Part shown: piece after piece, positions 8,899 to 17,301 of the stretch
How the letters are laid out: every line of letters starts with the position of its first letter
How positions within the stretch are numbered: the first letter of the stretch is position 1
DNA from: SZUA-430 sp040080835
GTDB lineage: Bacteria; Pseudomonadota; Alphaproteobacteria; Micropepsales; Micropepsaceae
Length of the DNA: 64,000 bases
Reading direction: 5' to 3'
Assembly (NCBI GenBank): GCA_040080835.1
Contig: JBEBHP010000013.1
Span: 75,980 to 139,979, forward strand
Notes under the pieces: model-generated
Told to the model about the DNA's origin: nothing
Databases searched by the model: none
The model's input: only the letters and a program-made list of their open reading frames with translations
Program-made: the position numbers and the translations under genes

Positions 8899-8916
8899 TT
8901 GGACTTCTCAGTATAG
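8899..8916. promoter_or_regulatory. Candidate TetR operator upstream of the second tetR gene
   Basis: TTGGACT-TCTC-AGTATAG matches the efflux operator O1 at 15 of 18 positions; the right arm has decayed (AGTA rather than AGTC). It lies about 90 bases before the second tetR start, suggesting shared or cross regulation. Confidence 0.5.
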
Positions 8917-9006
8917 CAGTGATTCGCCAGCATAGGCTCAATCAGCGAATCACCCGTGACTCGCTGGGGTCGGGGGACCAACAATTTCAACAGGTGATTG
9001 GTTGCG

Positions 9007-9654
9007 ATGAGCCGTCATTCTTCAGCTGCCATGCAGCTTACTCCATCCCAGTTGCTGTCTGCGCGCGCGCGCATTCTGGAAGCTGCGGCAGAAATGTTCC
9101 GTACGCACGGTTATGACGTCTCGATGGACGCCATTGCCGCCGCTGCGAATGTGTCCAAACAGACGCTGTACAACCAGTTTGGCAGCAAGGAAGACCTGTT
9201 CAAGGCGATGATCGCCGACCGCGCCGCGGTCATGCGGGCACCGCTGAACGCCTCTGCCCTTGAGCGCCATCCACGCGATATGCTGGCTGATATCGGTCGC
9301 CAGTATTACCAGCACGCGTGCAGCGAGCACGAGATTGGCTACTACCGGATGATAATCGGGGCGAGCCAGCAATTCCCCGACATTGGTCGTGCCTACTACG
9401 AGGCCGGGCCGAAGCAGATGGTGGAAGCACTCGCACAGTGGATGTCGCGGGAGGAGCGTTTGGGGCGTCTGGACACTGGCGGTGATCCACTGCTTGCAGC
9501 GGAACACTTCCTGTCCCTGGTCACGGGTCAGATCGAGACCCGTGGGCTGCTCGGGCTCTGGGCTGAAATGTCACCGTCAGAAATGGAACGCCGCGCGCGC
9601 TTTTGCGCGGACGTATTCATGCGCGCTTTTGGTCCGCACAGGTTGATGGCGTAG
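9007..9654 (+). CDS. TetR/AcrR-family regulator, paralogue of the preceding regulator
   Basis: A 215-residue regulator. ATG 9007 is supported by AGGTGA at 8992-8997; a TTG three codons upstream is less likely. The helix-turn-helix (DVSMDAIAAAANVSKQTLYN, then QFGSKEDLFK) differs from the emrB-linked TetR by conservative changes only, and the C-terminal domain keeps the same plan (YYRMIIGASQQFPDIGRAYYE), including the ending RARFCADVFMRAFG. The two genes are clearly duplicates. It has its own promoter region with a candidate operator. Confidence 0.92.
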   Translation: MSRHSSAAMQLTPSQLLSARARILEAAAEMFRTHGYDVSMDAIAAAANVSKQTLYNQFGSKEDLFKAMIADRAAVMRAPLNASALERHPRDMLADIGRQYYQHACSEHEIGYYRMIIGASQQFPDIGRAYYEAGPKQMVEALAQWMSREERLGRLDTGGDPLLAAEHFLSLVTGQIETRGLLGLWAEMSPSEMERRARFCADVFMRAFGPHRLMA

Positions 9655-9738
9655 CACCCGGAAACGCCAGGCAGTGCGCAGTGCGGTTTACCCAGTCCGT
9701 ACTGCCGCACAAATCGCGGCACGCGAAGCGTGTGATTC

Positions 9739-10326
9739 CTATTTCGGGATGTGAAAGCTGTCCTGCATATGGCTCACGTTCCTGTCCCAAAAATCCGACC
9801 ATTCAAACTGGGCAGTTTCCTGATCTTCATCGGACGCAGTGCAGTTGAGGAAGTATATCATGCGCGGTGCCGCGATCACCATTTCGCTCACTACGCGGCC
9901 GGGCATTTCCTTTTCCTTGACTTCGTAGCTTGCCACACATTGCGCGGCTGGCATTCCATTGTGGGTCAGGGATCTTGATCCAGCGATCATGAAATTCTTG
10001 TGGTCCTTCTCCGCAGGATCGCAAAATGTCTCACGGCGTTTGGTTGCCAGCATGGCCCCAAACGACGACTGCGTAGCGCCCTTTGGATAAGCGAGGCGGT
10101 GGGCAAAGCAGACCAGGTTGCCTTCACCTCCTGCTTCGATCGAAATGAGCATGAGATCGCCGGGCGTCTTTCCTCCGGCGTAATCGTCCACGACTTTGGG
10201 GATTGAAATCGTCAGCCCGGGTTCGCCGTTCAGTGTCACAGTCTTCCATTCATCTGCAGCGAGTGCGCCTGTACCAAGTACGAGGCTCAGTGAGAACGTC
10301 GTCACCAAAATGCGCTTTTTACTCAT
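9739..10326 (-). CDS. Exported protein of unknown function
   Basis: A 195-residue protein from ATG 10326 (MSKKRILVTTFSLSLVLG), which gives a clean signal peptide cleaved near ALA-ADEW; an upstream in-frame start would place nine residues before it. The mature part is about 170 residues with four Cys (VCFAH, FCDP, QCVAS, NCTAS) that could form two disulfides in the periplasm. I do not recognise a family. It is convergent with the second tetR gene and downstream of the YjbR-like gene on the same strand. Confidence 0.7.
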   Translation of the reverse strand: MSKKRILVTTFSLSLVLGTGALAADEWKTVTLNGEPGLTISIPKVVDDYAGGKTPGDLMLISIEAGGEGNLVCFAHRLAYPKGATQSSFGAMLATKRRETFCDPAEKDHKNFMIAGSRSLTHNGMPAAQCVASYEVKEKEMPGRVVSEMVIAAPRMIYFLNCTASDEDQETAQFEWSDFWDRNVSHMQDSFHIPK

Positions 10327-10356
10327 TGAATTGATCCTCGCACTCGCGTGCATCGA

Positions 10357-10701
10357 CTACACTTTTGTCCGCCGCTTCTTTTTCGCCGGGGCCATTGCTC
10401 GTGCGTGTGCCGCGATGAGCGCGCTCTTGAATGTCGCTTCGTCAACGTTGCGCAGCTGGCAGGTCGTGCACCCCATCTTGCCCCAGCCACCGGGCACGGG
10501 CGCAAAGGCTGACGGCTCGTTCTCGCACCAGAATTCCTGCTGATCCAGGTCGAACATCAGGTTCATGCTGGCGCCGTCGGCCGGCATCGTGGCGAAGATG
10601 CGGCGCGGGGTGCGAAATGCCGCCCGGTCAAAATGCGGCGCCTCGCTCGCGTCAGGAAGTGCGAGCGCAATCTTGCGGGCCTTGATGGTGGTCACTGGCA
10701 T
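10357..10701 (-). CDS. MmcQ/YjbR-family protein
   Basis: A 114-residue protein from ATG 10701 (MPVTTIKARKIALALPDASE). The pattern RKIALALPDASEAPHF, then FRTPRRIFATM, then FWCENEPSAFAPVPGGWGK and the ending LRNVDEATFKSAL is that of the small MmcQ/YjbR DNA-binding-fold family (CyaY-like fold), whose role is not settled. A Lys/Arg-rich tail (KKKRR) ends the protein. The frame continues upstream to 10812 but that stretch does not resemble the family. Confidence 0.75.
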   Translation of the reverse strand: MPVTTIKARKIALALPDASEAPHFDRAAFRTPRRIFATMPADGASMNLMFDLDQQEFWCENEPSAFAPVPGGWGKMGCTTCQLRNVDEATFKSALIAAHARAMAPAKKKRRTKV

Positions 10702-10830
10702 GGTGCAGTCTAACATTTCAGGATAGCGCCCACAATCTGCTGTTTGAAAAGTGCGTTTCCGGATGCCACACGGGATGACATGCGTTCCTGGCGCGGCTAA
10801 GTTGACGATCACGCAAATATCGGGGGCAGC

Positions 10831-11127
10831 ATGATCATCGTTCTTGGAAGTATCATCGCGAAGCCTAACGGCCTGCAGGCACTATTGAAAGCCAGCCTCG
10901 AGCATGTGCATCGCTCGCGTACCGAGCCCGGCTGCATCTCGCATGCGGTCCACATCGATCATGAGAACCCGCTCAAGCTGGTCTTCGTTGAAAAGTGGAG
11001 TGATGCTGACGCGCTGGCTGCCCATTTCCGGGTAAAGGGATCGAATGATTTCGTCGGCCAGGCACGAAGTCTCGCAGCGAGCGCGCCGATCATCGAGATC
11101 TTCTCCGCTTCGCCGCAGAAAATGTAG
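10831..11127 (+). CDS. Antibiotic biosynthesis monooxygenase (ABM)-domain protein, YgiN-like
   Basis: A 98-residue single ABM domain (dimeric ferredoxin-like fold). Family signs: IVLGSIIAKPN at the start, RTEPGCISHAVHID, and FVEKWSDADALAAHF with the conserved E-W and the His of the AHF motif. Members include quinol monooxygenase YgiN and many proteins of unknown substrate. It is divergent from the YjbR-like gene and has no evident operon partner. Confidence 0.85.
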   Translation: MIIVLGSIIAKPNGLQALLKASLEHVHRSRTEPGCISHAVHIDHENPLKLVFVEKWSDADALAAHFRVKGSNDFVGQARSLAASAPIIEIFSASPQKM

Positions 11128-11306
11128 GTCAGCAAAGCTGCTTCGGTGCTGCCTGTCGCCTCAGTCGCCTGCCAGAGGCAGCCCTGCCCCCGCAATGCAA
11201 CTGGCGGCAGATTTCAATACGAAGTCGTGATCTTTCGCGTACTGGACCGCATTTCCGGCTTTGATCTAGCATCTCGGCTCAACGTTAGGGTTGGCGGGAG
11301 CCGGTA

Positions 11307-13148
11307 ATGATCAGGCGAATTTTGCATGGTTTTCTTTGGCTGCTGGCGATTGCGTCTGTCATTGGCGGATATGTCGGATATCGCCTGGTGTGGGGCATGC
11401 CCTTCACGCTCACTCAGCTCGCTGACCGGCAGGCAATCTATTTCCTGTTCGATTCACCGGAGCTTCTGACTTCCATCGGCCTCGTCGATGGCACGATGCT
11501 GGACTATCACTCCGGCAAGCTTTCGGACTATGGCGTGGCGGAACGTGACCGGCAGCTGAGAATTGCGGAGCACAATCTGGCAGAGCTCGGGGCCTTCGAT
11601 CGTGCATCGCTCGGCCTCCAGGACCAGATCACCTACGACGTCCTTTCATTCCAGTACTCCAGAGCGCTCGATGATCGCAAATTCACGTGGACGACGTCAC
11701 GCGGCCTCTATGCCATCAGCCCGATGTGGGGCGGCCAGGTCGGCATCATCAACTTCATGATCCAGTCGCACACCATCAAGAACCGGCTGACAGCCGAGAA
11801 CTATGTCAAGCGTGTCGGTCTCATTGCCCAGCGGCTCGACAAGGTCACGGCAGAATCGCAGCGCCAGTATCAGCTTGGTGTGATCCTGCCTCTATCACTG
11901 CTCGACAAGTCACTTCTGGTCATCAAAGACACAGTGGCTCCCAAGCCCTCAGATCATCCACTCGTGAAGGTTCTTGCCGAAAAGATCGACAAGTCCAAGG
12001 CTGCCGATATCGATGCTGCGCTGAAGGCAAAGCTTGTGGCGCAGACCACGCAGATCGTCGAAACGCAGATTTACCCAGCCTATGTACGCATGACCGCGGC
12101 ACTTGAAACCATGCGACCTGCTGCAGAAAAGCAGACGGATGGGGTCGACCGGTTGCCAGGCGGAAAAGACTACTATGCGCTGGCCCTCAGCCAGAACACG
12201 ACGACGGACTATACTGCCGACCAGATCCATCAGCTGGGACTTGAAGAAGTCGCGCGCATCACACGCGAAATGGACGCGATCCTGGTGGCGCAGGGCTTGA
12301 CGCAGGGAACGGTTGCAGAGCGTACAAAACAACTTGGTGAAGACCCGAAATACCTTTACCCCGACACCGACGCCGGTCGCGAGCTGATGCTCGAGGAATA
12401 TGACAGGTTGCTGAAGCAAGTCTTCGCGGTGACGCCGCAATATTTCTCAACCATCCCTGCCACCCGGCTTGAGGTGCGCCGCGTGCCTCCGTCTTCGGAG
12501 AAAGGCAGTGCGGGGGCCTATTACAATTCGGCTGCCATGGACGGCTCGCGCCCCGGCGTCTTTTATGCAAACCTTCGCGATCCCAGGGAAACGCCGAAGT
12601 GGGCCATGAAGACGCTTGCCTATCATGAAGGCATACCCGGCCACCATTTCCAGATCGCCATCGCCCAGAACCTGAAGGATCTGCCGTTCATCCGACAGCA
12701 ACCACTATTCACGGCCTACGCCGAAGGCTGGGCATTGTACGCAGAGCAGCTGGCTAAAGAAATGGGAATGTACAAGGATGACCCGCTTGGCGATCTGGGG
12801 CGCCTGCAAGCGGAGATCTTCCGTGCTGCGCGCCTGGTGGTGGACACAGGTATCCACGCCAAGGGCTGGTCGCGGCAACAGGCGATCGACTATATGGCAG
12901 GCGTCACCGGGATGCCGGTCACCGATGTTGCCACGGAGATTGAACGGTACATGGCAATGCCCGGCCAGGCCTGCGCCTACAAAGTGGGACAATTGAAGAT
13001 TCTCGCGTTGCGCGAAAAGGCAAGGCAGGCTCTCGGCAACAAGTTCGACATAAAGGAATTTCACAAGACGATCCTCGAAAACGGCGCAGTACCGCTGACC
13101 GTGCTTGAACGTCTGGTGGATGACTGGATTGCGAGGACGAGGGGGTAG
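11307..13148 (+). CDS. DUF885-family protein, predicted secreted/membrane-anchored zinc peptidase
   Basis: A 613-residue protein with an N-terminal hydrophobic segment (about residues 5-27, ILHGFLWLLAIASVIGGYVG) acting as anchor or signal. The rest is the DUF885 fold, related to M32 carboxypeptidases. Its zinc motif is visible at about 438-450 as AYHEGIPGHHFQ, where a HExxH-like pattern is varied to HEGIPGHH. YAEGWALYAEQL further on supplies the family Glu. Substrates are not established for most members. Flanked by a gap of about 180 bases upstream and the aminotransferase gene 56 bases downstream. Confidence 0.88.
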   Translation: MIRRILHGFLWLLAIASVIGGYVGYRLVWGMPFTLTQLADRQAIYFLFDSPELLTSIGLVDGTMLDYHSGKLSDYGVAERDRQLRIAEHNLAELGAFDRASLGLQDQITYDVLSFQYSRALDDRKFTWTTSRGLYAISPMWGGQVGIINFMIQSHTIKNRLTAENYVKRVGLIAQRLDKVTAESQRQYQLGVILPLSLLDKSLLVIKDTVAPKPSDHPLVKVLAEKIDKSKAADIDAALKAKLVAQTTQIVETQIYPAYVRMTAALETMRPAAEKQTDGVDRLPGGKDYYALALSQNTTTDYTADQIHQLGLEEVARITREMDAILVAQGLTQGTVAERTKQLGEDPKYLYPDTDAGRELMLEEYDRLLKQVFAVTPQYFSTIPATRLEVRRVPPSSEKGSAGAYYNSAAMDGSRPGVFYANLRDPRETPKWAMKTLAYHEGIPGHHFQIAIAQNLKDLPFIRQQPLFTAYAEGWALYAEQLAKEMGMYKDDPLGDLGRLQAEIFRAARLVVDTGIHAKGWSRQQAIDYMAGVTGMPVTDVATEIERYMAMPGQACAYKVGQLKILALREKARQALGNKFDIKEFHKTILENGAVPLTVLERLVDDWIARTRG

Positions 13149-13204
13149 CGCGACGGGAAGGCACACTTCCACCTGCCAGCCTTGCGCGATATGCCTCGTG
13201 CCCC

Positions 13205-14374
13205 ATGAGCAAATTCGGCAAACACCTGCGTCCCCTTTGGCATCTTGAAGGGGACGGTACATTTCTGAACCACGGTTCCTTCGGCGCCTGTCCGAAAGAA
13301 GTGCTGGCGGCACAGTCCAACTGGCGCGAGACGATGGAACGCCAGCCAGACCAGTTCTTCCGAAGAACTGTTTCGCCGCTCAATCACAACAACATGCTCA
13401 GGCAGGGCGCAGACCGCCTGGCCAAGTTCATGGGAACCAGCGGCGACAAGGTCGCGTTCGTCAGCAATCCGACTGAAGCGGTCAACACGGTACTCAAGGC
13501 GTTTCCACTGAGCGCGGGCGACGAAATCCTGGTGCTCGACTGTGTCTACAACGCGGTTCGGATGTCGGTGGAGGAGAAGTGCCGCGAGACGGGCGCACGC
13601 ATGGTCAAGGCGAACCTGCCAATCCCCGTCCAGGCAAACGACGTCGTTGGACGCATTGTTGAAGCTGCCACGCCGCGCACCCGACTTGCCATCATCGATC
13701 ACATAGCGTCTGCGCCGGCCCTCGTGTTCCCGGTCGCGGAAATCACCAAGGCACTGCATGACAAGGGCATCAAAGTGCTGATCGACGGCGCGCATGCGCT
13801 GGGACAGCTCGACCTTGACCTCGAGTCCATTGGCGCCGACTGGTACACTGCCACCGCGCACAAGTGGTTTTACTCTCCCAAGGGTTCTGCGTTCCTGCAT
13901 GCGCGTGACCCGCTCGACCTTAAGCTGCGCCCGCTCTCGGTGAGCCACTATTACAACGACCCCTTCCCGCTCTGTTTTGACTATGTTGGAACACGTGATG
14001 TCACCGCATTCCTGACGCTGCCCTTCGCGCAAGACTTCATCGAGCGCTTCGGCGCCGACGACATCAGGGCCTGGCTGAGCCAACTGTCACGAGCCGGCGT
14101 TGAACCGCTCTCGCGAATTGGCGCCGCGCCAATTGCGCCGGATTCCATGTTTGCTGCCATGCGCGCCTATGCTCTTCCCCAAAAGAGGGAGGCGCATCCC
14201 GACGATGCGCAAGAATTAATAAACGGCTTTTGGGATAGACATAGAATCCAGATCGCGGCTTCGGCCTACCAGGGGAAACTTCTCGTTCGGATCTCGGCGC
14301 AAATCTATGTCGAGCTCGACGATATTTCGCACCTTGTTGACGTACTCGCTCGCGAAGGCTGGCCCGGCCGATAG
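13205..14374 (+). CDS. Class V aminotransferase, isopenicillin-N epimerase-like
   Basis: A 389-residue PLP enzyme of the class V (NifS/CsdA/epimerase) fold. FLNHGSFGACPKEVL at the N-terminus is the mark of the isopenicillin-N epimerase-like branch. Cofactor-site residues are visible in FVSNPTEAVNTVL, in the Asp-Gly-Ala-His of VLIDGAHALGQ and in the Schiff-base lysine of TATAHKWFYSPKG. No beta-lactam biosynthesis gene is nearby, so the name describes the fold branch and not a pathway; racemase, desulfurase or lyase activity is equally possible. Confidence 0.88.
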   Translation: MSKFGKHLRPLWHLEGDGTFLNHGSFGACPKEVLAAQSNWRETMERQPDQFFRRTVSPLNHNNMLRQGADRLAKFMGTSGDKVAFVSNPTEAVNTVLKAFPLSAGDEILVLDCVYNAVRMSVEEKCRETGARMVKANLPIPVQANDVVGRIVEAATPRTRLAIIDHIASAPALVFPVAEITKALHDKGIKVLIDGAHALGQLDLDLESIGADWYTATAHKWFYSPKGSAFLHARDPLDLKLRPLSVSHYYNDPFPLCFDYVGTRDVTAFLTLPFAQDFIERFGADDIRAWLSQLSRAGVEPLSRIGAAPIAPDSMFAAMRAYALPQKREAHPDDAQELINGFWDRHRIQIAASAYQGKLLVRISAQIYVELDDISHLVDVLAREGWPGR

Positions 14375-14399
14375 CATTCCTAGTTTCAAGGATCCAAAG

Positions 14400-15122
14400 A
14401 TGACGACTTTTGTTCTCGTTCACGGTGCCTGGCACGGGGCCTGGTGCTGGGAGTTGGTTTCCGAAGCCCTTGAAGGCATGGGGCACAAGGTTATCGCGCC
14501 CGACCTGCCCGGCATGGGTGCGGACAAGACACCGCTCAAGGATGTCAGCCTCGCCAGCTGGGCTGATCATGTCTGCGGCTTGATCAGGCCGCTTGGTGAA
14601 AAGGTCGTGCTTGCCGGACATAGCCGCGGCGGCGTTGTCATCAGCGAAATCGCAGAACGGATACCAGAGTCCATTTCCAGGCTTGCCTATGTTGCGGCGT
14701 TCCTTGTGCCGAATGGCAAGACACTGTCCGACATGCTGACATTGTCCGAGCCGCGCGAAGTCTCGAAGAATGCCATCGACATGCGCGAAGACGGCATTTC
14801 GTCCATGATCGCTGCACCGCGCGTTGGACCGATATTCTACAACACCTCCAAGCCTGCCCTGCAGGCGCGCGCCGCCAGCATGCTGACACCCGAGCCAATG
14901 ATGAGCTTTCTCACGCCCGTCAGCGTGAGCGAGCAACGTTTCGGCAGCGTGCCGCGCGCCTACATCGAATGTCTGCAGGACAATGCCATCCCGGTCGAGC
15001 TGCAGCGGGCGATGCAAAGCGCCCTGCCCTGCAAACCAGTCATCACGCTGGACTGCGATCACTCGCCGTTCTATTCGCAGCCCGGCAAGCTGGCCGAAGC
15101 GCTGGTGAAAATTGCCCAATAA
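14400..15122 (+). CDS. Alpha/beta hydrolase (esterase/HNL-like)
   Basis: A 240-residue cytosolic hydrolase. ATG 14400 is supported by AAGGA seven bases upstream; an earlier in-frame start overlaps the preceding gene. It begins TTFVLVHGAWHGAWCW (oxyanion region), has the nucleophile elbow AGHSRGG with Ser as nucleophile, and the catalytic His in LDCDHSPFYSQP. This pattern is that of the salicylate esterase/hydroxynitrile-lyase-like group. The substrate is unknown. It lies 25 bases after the aminotransferase gene and may share its transcript. Confidence 0.9.
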   Translation: MTTFVLVHGAWHGAWCWELVSEALEGMGHKVIAPDLPGMGADKTPLKDVSLASWADHVCGLIRPLGEKVVLAGHSRGGVVISEIAERIPESISRLAYVAAFLVPNGKTLSDMLTLSEPREVSKNAIDMREDGISSMIAAPRVGPIFYNTSKPALQARAASMLTPEPMMSFLTPVSVSEQRFGSVPRAYIECLQDNAIPVELQRAMQSALPCKPVITLDCDHSPFYSQPGKLAEALVKIAQ

Positions 15123-15220
15123 GCGGGCGACCTGAGCCGGATGCATGCCTGGCATGACGGCACTTTCGCGCATTCTACTCATGAGCCGAATGTAGTATTT
15201 CGCAACAGAGAGGTTGTGAC

Positions 15221-15676
15221 ATGAACATTCGCCCTGGTGATTTTGACGACGAGCAAGTTCAGGAATTGCTGCGCCTGCACGTCGAAGGGATGCACGCCTC
15301 ATCGCCACCCGGCACTTGTTTTGTGCTGGACCTGAGCGGGCTGAAGATACCCAGCATCAGCTTTTTCACAGCATGGGACGGCCCGTCGCTCATGGGCATG
15401 GGCGCCATCAAGGAACTCGACGCGCGCTCGGGCGAACTCAAGTCCATGCGCACGGACCCGAAGCACCTGAGAAAGGGCGTCGGTGAGAAAATCTTGCTGC
15501 ATCTGGTCAGTGTCGCAAAGTCGCGCGGCTATTCACGCGTGAGCCTTGAGACAGGCACCGGCGCTGACTTCGAAGCCGCGATCAAGCTCTACGAGAAACA
15601 CGGTTTCGTCAAAGGGGACAAGTTTGACGACTATGTTCCCAGTGACTTCAACCAGTTCTTTCACCTGGATCTCTGA
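15221..15676 (+). CDS. GNAT-family N-acetyltransferase
   Basis: A 151-residue acetyltransferase. GAIKELDARSGELKSMRTDP is followed by HLRKGVGEKILLHL, the acetyl-CoA pyrophosphate loop (R/Q-x-x-G-x-G/A, here RKGVGE), and by YSRVSLETG...AAIKLYEKHGF, the usual GNAT ending. It resembles the YsnE/PA4866-type small GNATs acting on amino acids or drugs. An AGAGAGG ribosome-binding site precedes ATG 15221. Confidence 0.9.
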   Translation: MNIRPGDFDDEQVQELLRLHVEGMHASSPPGTCFVLDLSGLKIPSISFFTAWDGPSLMGMGAIKELDARSGELKSMRTDPKHLRKGVGEKILLHLVSVAKSRGYSRVSLETGTGADFEAAIKLYEKHGFVKGDKFDDYVPSDFNQFFHLDL

Positions 15677-15687
15677 GCCACCCCTCG

Positions 15688-15849
15688 TCACACCGGCGGA
15701 TTGGCCGTCGGCAGCGACTTGAATCGCATGTCCTCGCGATAGTCCACGGGTCGAAGCACCTGCATGCGCACAAAGATATAGGCCACCGCCACCAGCAGGA
15801 TGGCGGCGGCAATGATCATGATGACCGTTTCTGCCTTGCTGCGTGACAT
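15688..15849 (-). CDS. Small single-pass membrane protein, 53 residues
   Basis: A short frame from ATG 15849 to TGA 15688. The product starts MSRSKAETVIMIIAAAILLV, giving one transmembrane helix at about residues 9-27, then a charged tail VDYREDMRFKS. It fills the gap between two rightward genes, and its upstream bases overlap the promoter region of the DUF2237 gene. Nothing contradicts it being a gene, but no family is recognised. Confidence 0.5.
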   Translation of the reverse strand: MSRSKAETVIMIIAAAILLVAVAYIFVRMQVLRPVDYREDMRFKSLPTANPPV

Positions 15850-15915
15850 GGTTCCGGGACTGGCCTATCTATCGACCTGATTTCTTCAATCTAGCAGAGA
15901 CCGTAGCGAGGGCGT

Positions 15916-16320
15916 ATGGCCTATCAGGAACGCAGTGGTGGTGGCGGACAGCCTGCGCAACGCAATGTGCTTGGCGGTCTGCTGCAGTCATGCAGCTTTG
16001 AACCTGTCACCGGATTCTTCCGCGATGGCTGCTGCAACACGTCGCCCGAAGACGTTGGATCCCACACTGTGTGTGCGGTCATGACTGCCGAGTTCCTGTC
16101 TTTCTCACGCTCGCGCGGAAATGACTTGTCCACACCTGTTCCGCAATTTGGCTTTCCCGGCCTGAAACCTGGGGACAGGTGGTGCCTGTGCGCCCCACGC
16201 TGGCAGGAGGCCTTTTCGGCAGGCAATGCCCCCAAAGTCGTTCTGGCTGCGACGCAGGAAGGCGCACTCGCCTATGCGAGCCTCGAGGATCTCAAGCAAT
16301 TTGCGGCCGATTTGAATTGA
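15916..16320 (+). CDS. DUF2237-family protein
   Basis: A 134-residue protein of a family found widely in Proteobacteria and some eukaryotes, of unknown biochemical role. Recognised by NVLGGLLQSCSFEPVTGFFR, DGCCNTSPEDVGSHTVCAVM, GNDLSTPVPQFGFPGLKPGD and RWCLCAPRW. The four or more conserved Cys suggest metal binding or redox chemistry. It stands alone upstream of fabI. Confidence 0.92.
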   Translation: MAYQERSGGGGQPAQRNVLGGLLQSCSFEPVTGFFRDGCCNTSPEDVGSHTVCAVMTAEFLSFSRSRGNDLSTPVPQFGFPGLKPGDRWCLCAPRWQEAFSAGNAPKVVLAATQEGALAYASLEDLKQFAADLN

Positions 16321-16461
16321 GCGCCCCGCCTGACTGCGTTAACGACTTAACGAATTGGCGGCGGAAAGGTCACAAGTCAGGTTTGACCCGCAGGGCGAAT
16401 TTGACTAGCGTTTGACGAAACACCACTTACTTGAGAGACGCCTTCGCGCGATGGCGAAAAT

Positions 16462-17301
16462 ATGAGCCAATTCAACGGGTTAATGAAGGGCAAGCGGGGC
16501 CTGGTCATGGGCGTCGCCAACGAGCGGTCGATTGCCTGGGGCATTGCCAAGGCTGTGCACGACCAGGGTGCCGAACTCGCGTTCACCTATCAGGGTGATG
16601 CGCTGAAAAAGCGCGTCGTGCCGCTGGCCGACAGCATCGGGTCCAAGATCGTGCTGCCTTGCGACGTGACCGAGCCCGGTTCCATCGACAGCGTCTTCGA
16701 CGAGTTGAAGAAGACGTGGGGCAGTCTCGACTTTGTCGTGCATGCGATTGCGTATGCAAACAAGGACGAGCTGAAAGGCCGTTATGTCGATACATCGTTC
16801 CAGAACTTCCAGATGTCGCTGAACATTTCTTGCTACTCGTTCACGGCGATTGCGCAGCGCGCAGAGAAGATGATGCCCAAGGGTGGCTCGCTTCTGACGC
16901 TAACCTATCTTGGCGCCGAAAAGGTCATGCCGCATTACAACGTGATGGGCGTGGCGAAGGCCGCCCTTGAAGCAAGCGTGCGCTACCTCGCGGAAGACCT
17001 GGGCAAACAGGGCATTCGCGTCAATGCCATTTCAGCCGGTCCCCTCAAGACGCTGGCGGCATCCGGCATTGGCGATTTCCGCTTCATCCTGAAGTGGAAC
17101 GAGCTCAACGCACCACTGCGTCGCAATGTGACGCTGGAAGAAGTCGGCAACTCCGGTCTTTATTTCCTTTCGGACCTGGGTCGCGCGGTGACGGGCGAAA
17201 TCCATCACGTTGATTGCGGCTACCACATGATTGGCCTTGCGGCCGTCGACAAGGTGCACGAGAGCGCACAGTTGCTGACGACGCTTTCACCGGACGAATG
17301 A
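16462..17301 (+). CDS. fabI: Enoyl-[acyl-carrier-protein] reductase (NADH)
   Basis: A 279-residue enzyme for the last reduction of each fatty-acid elongation cycle. GLVMGVANERSIAWGIAKA is the FabI-type NAD-binding loop; DVTEPGSID marks the cofactor region. Catalytic residues are at Tyr149, Tyr159 and Lys166 in LTYLGAEKVMPHYNVMGVAK, with the six-residue Tyr-Lys spacing of FabI. The methionine/isoleucine triclosan pocket appears typical. Its stop overlaps the next start by ATGA. In related bacteria fabI lies beside the J-domain gene and pdxH; here 12 kb of other genes intervene. Confidence 0.97.
   Translation: MSQFNGLMKGKRGLVMGVANERSIAWGIAKAVHDQGAELAFTYQGDALKKRVVPLADSIGSKIVLPCDVTEPGSIDSVFDELKKTWGSLDFVVHAIAYANKDELKGRYVDTSFQNFQMSLNISCYSFTAIAQRAEKMMPKGGSLLTLTYLGAEKVMPHYNVMGVAKAALEASVRYLAEDLGKQGIRVNAISAGPLKTLAASGIGDFRFILKWNELNAPLRRNVTLEEVGNSGLYFLSDLGRAVTGEIHHVDCGYHMIGLAAVDKVHESAQLLTTLSPDE

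Noticed and set aside
13205..14374. Beta-lactam biosynthesis cluster from the epimerase-like protein.
   Set aside because: No other pathway gene is near; similarity is to the fold branch only.
13061..15308. Long leftward frames of 340 and 414 codons over the aminotransferase and hydrolase genes.
   Set aside because: Composition is Arg/Gly/His-rich with no motifs, and the opposite strand encodes clear enzyme families throughout. High GC removes stop codons on the antisense strand.
16337..16352. CGTTAA-CGAC-TTAACG palindrome before fabI.
   Set aside because: Six-base arms are expected by chance, and no matching copies were seen nearby.
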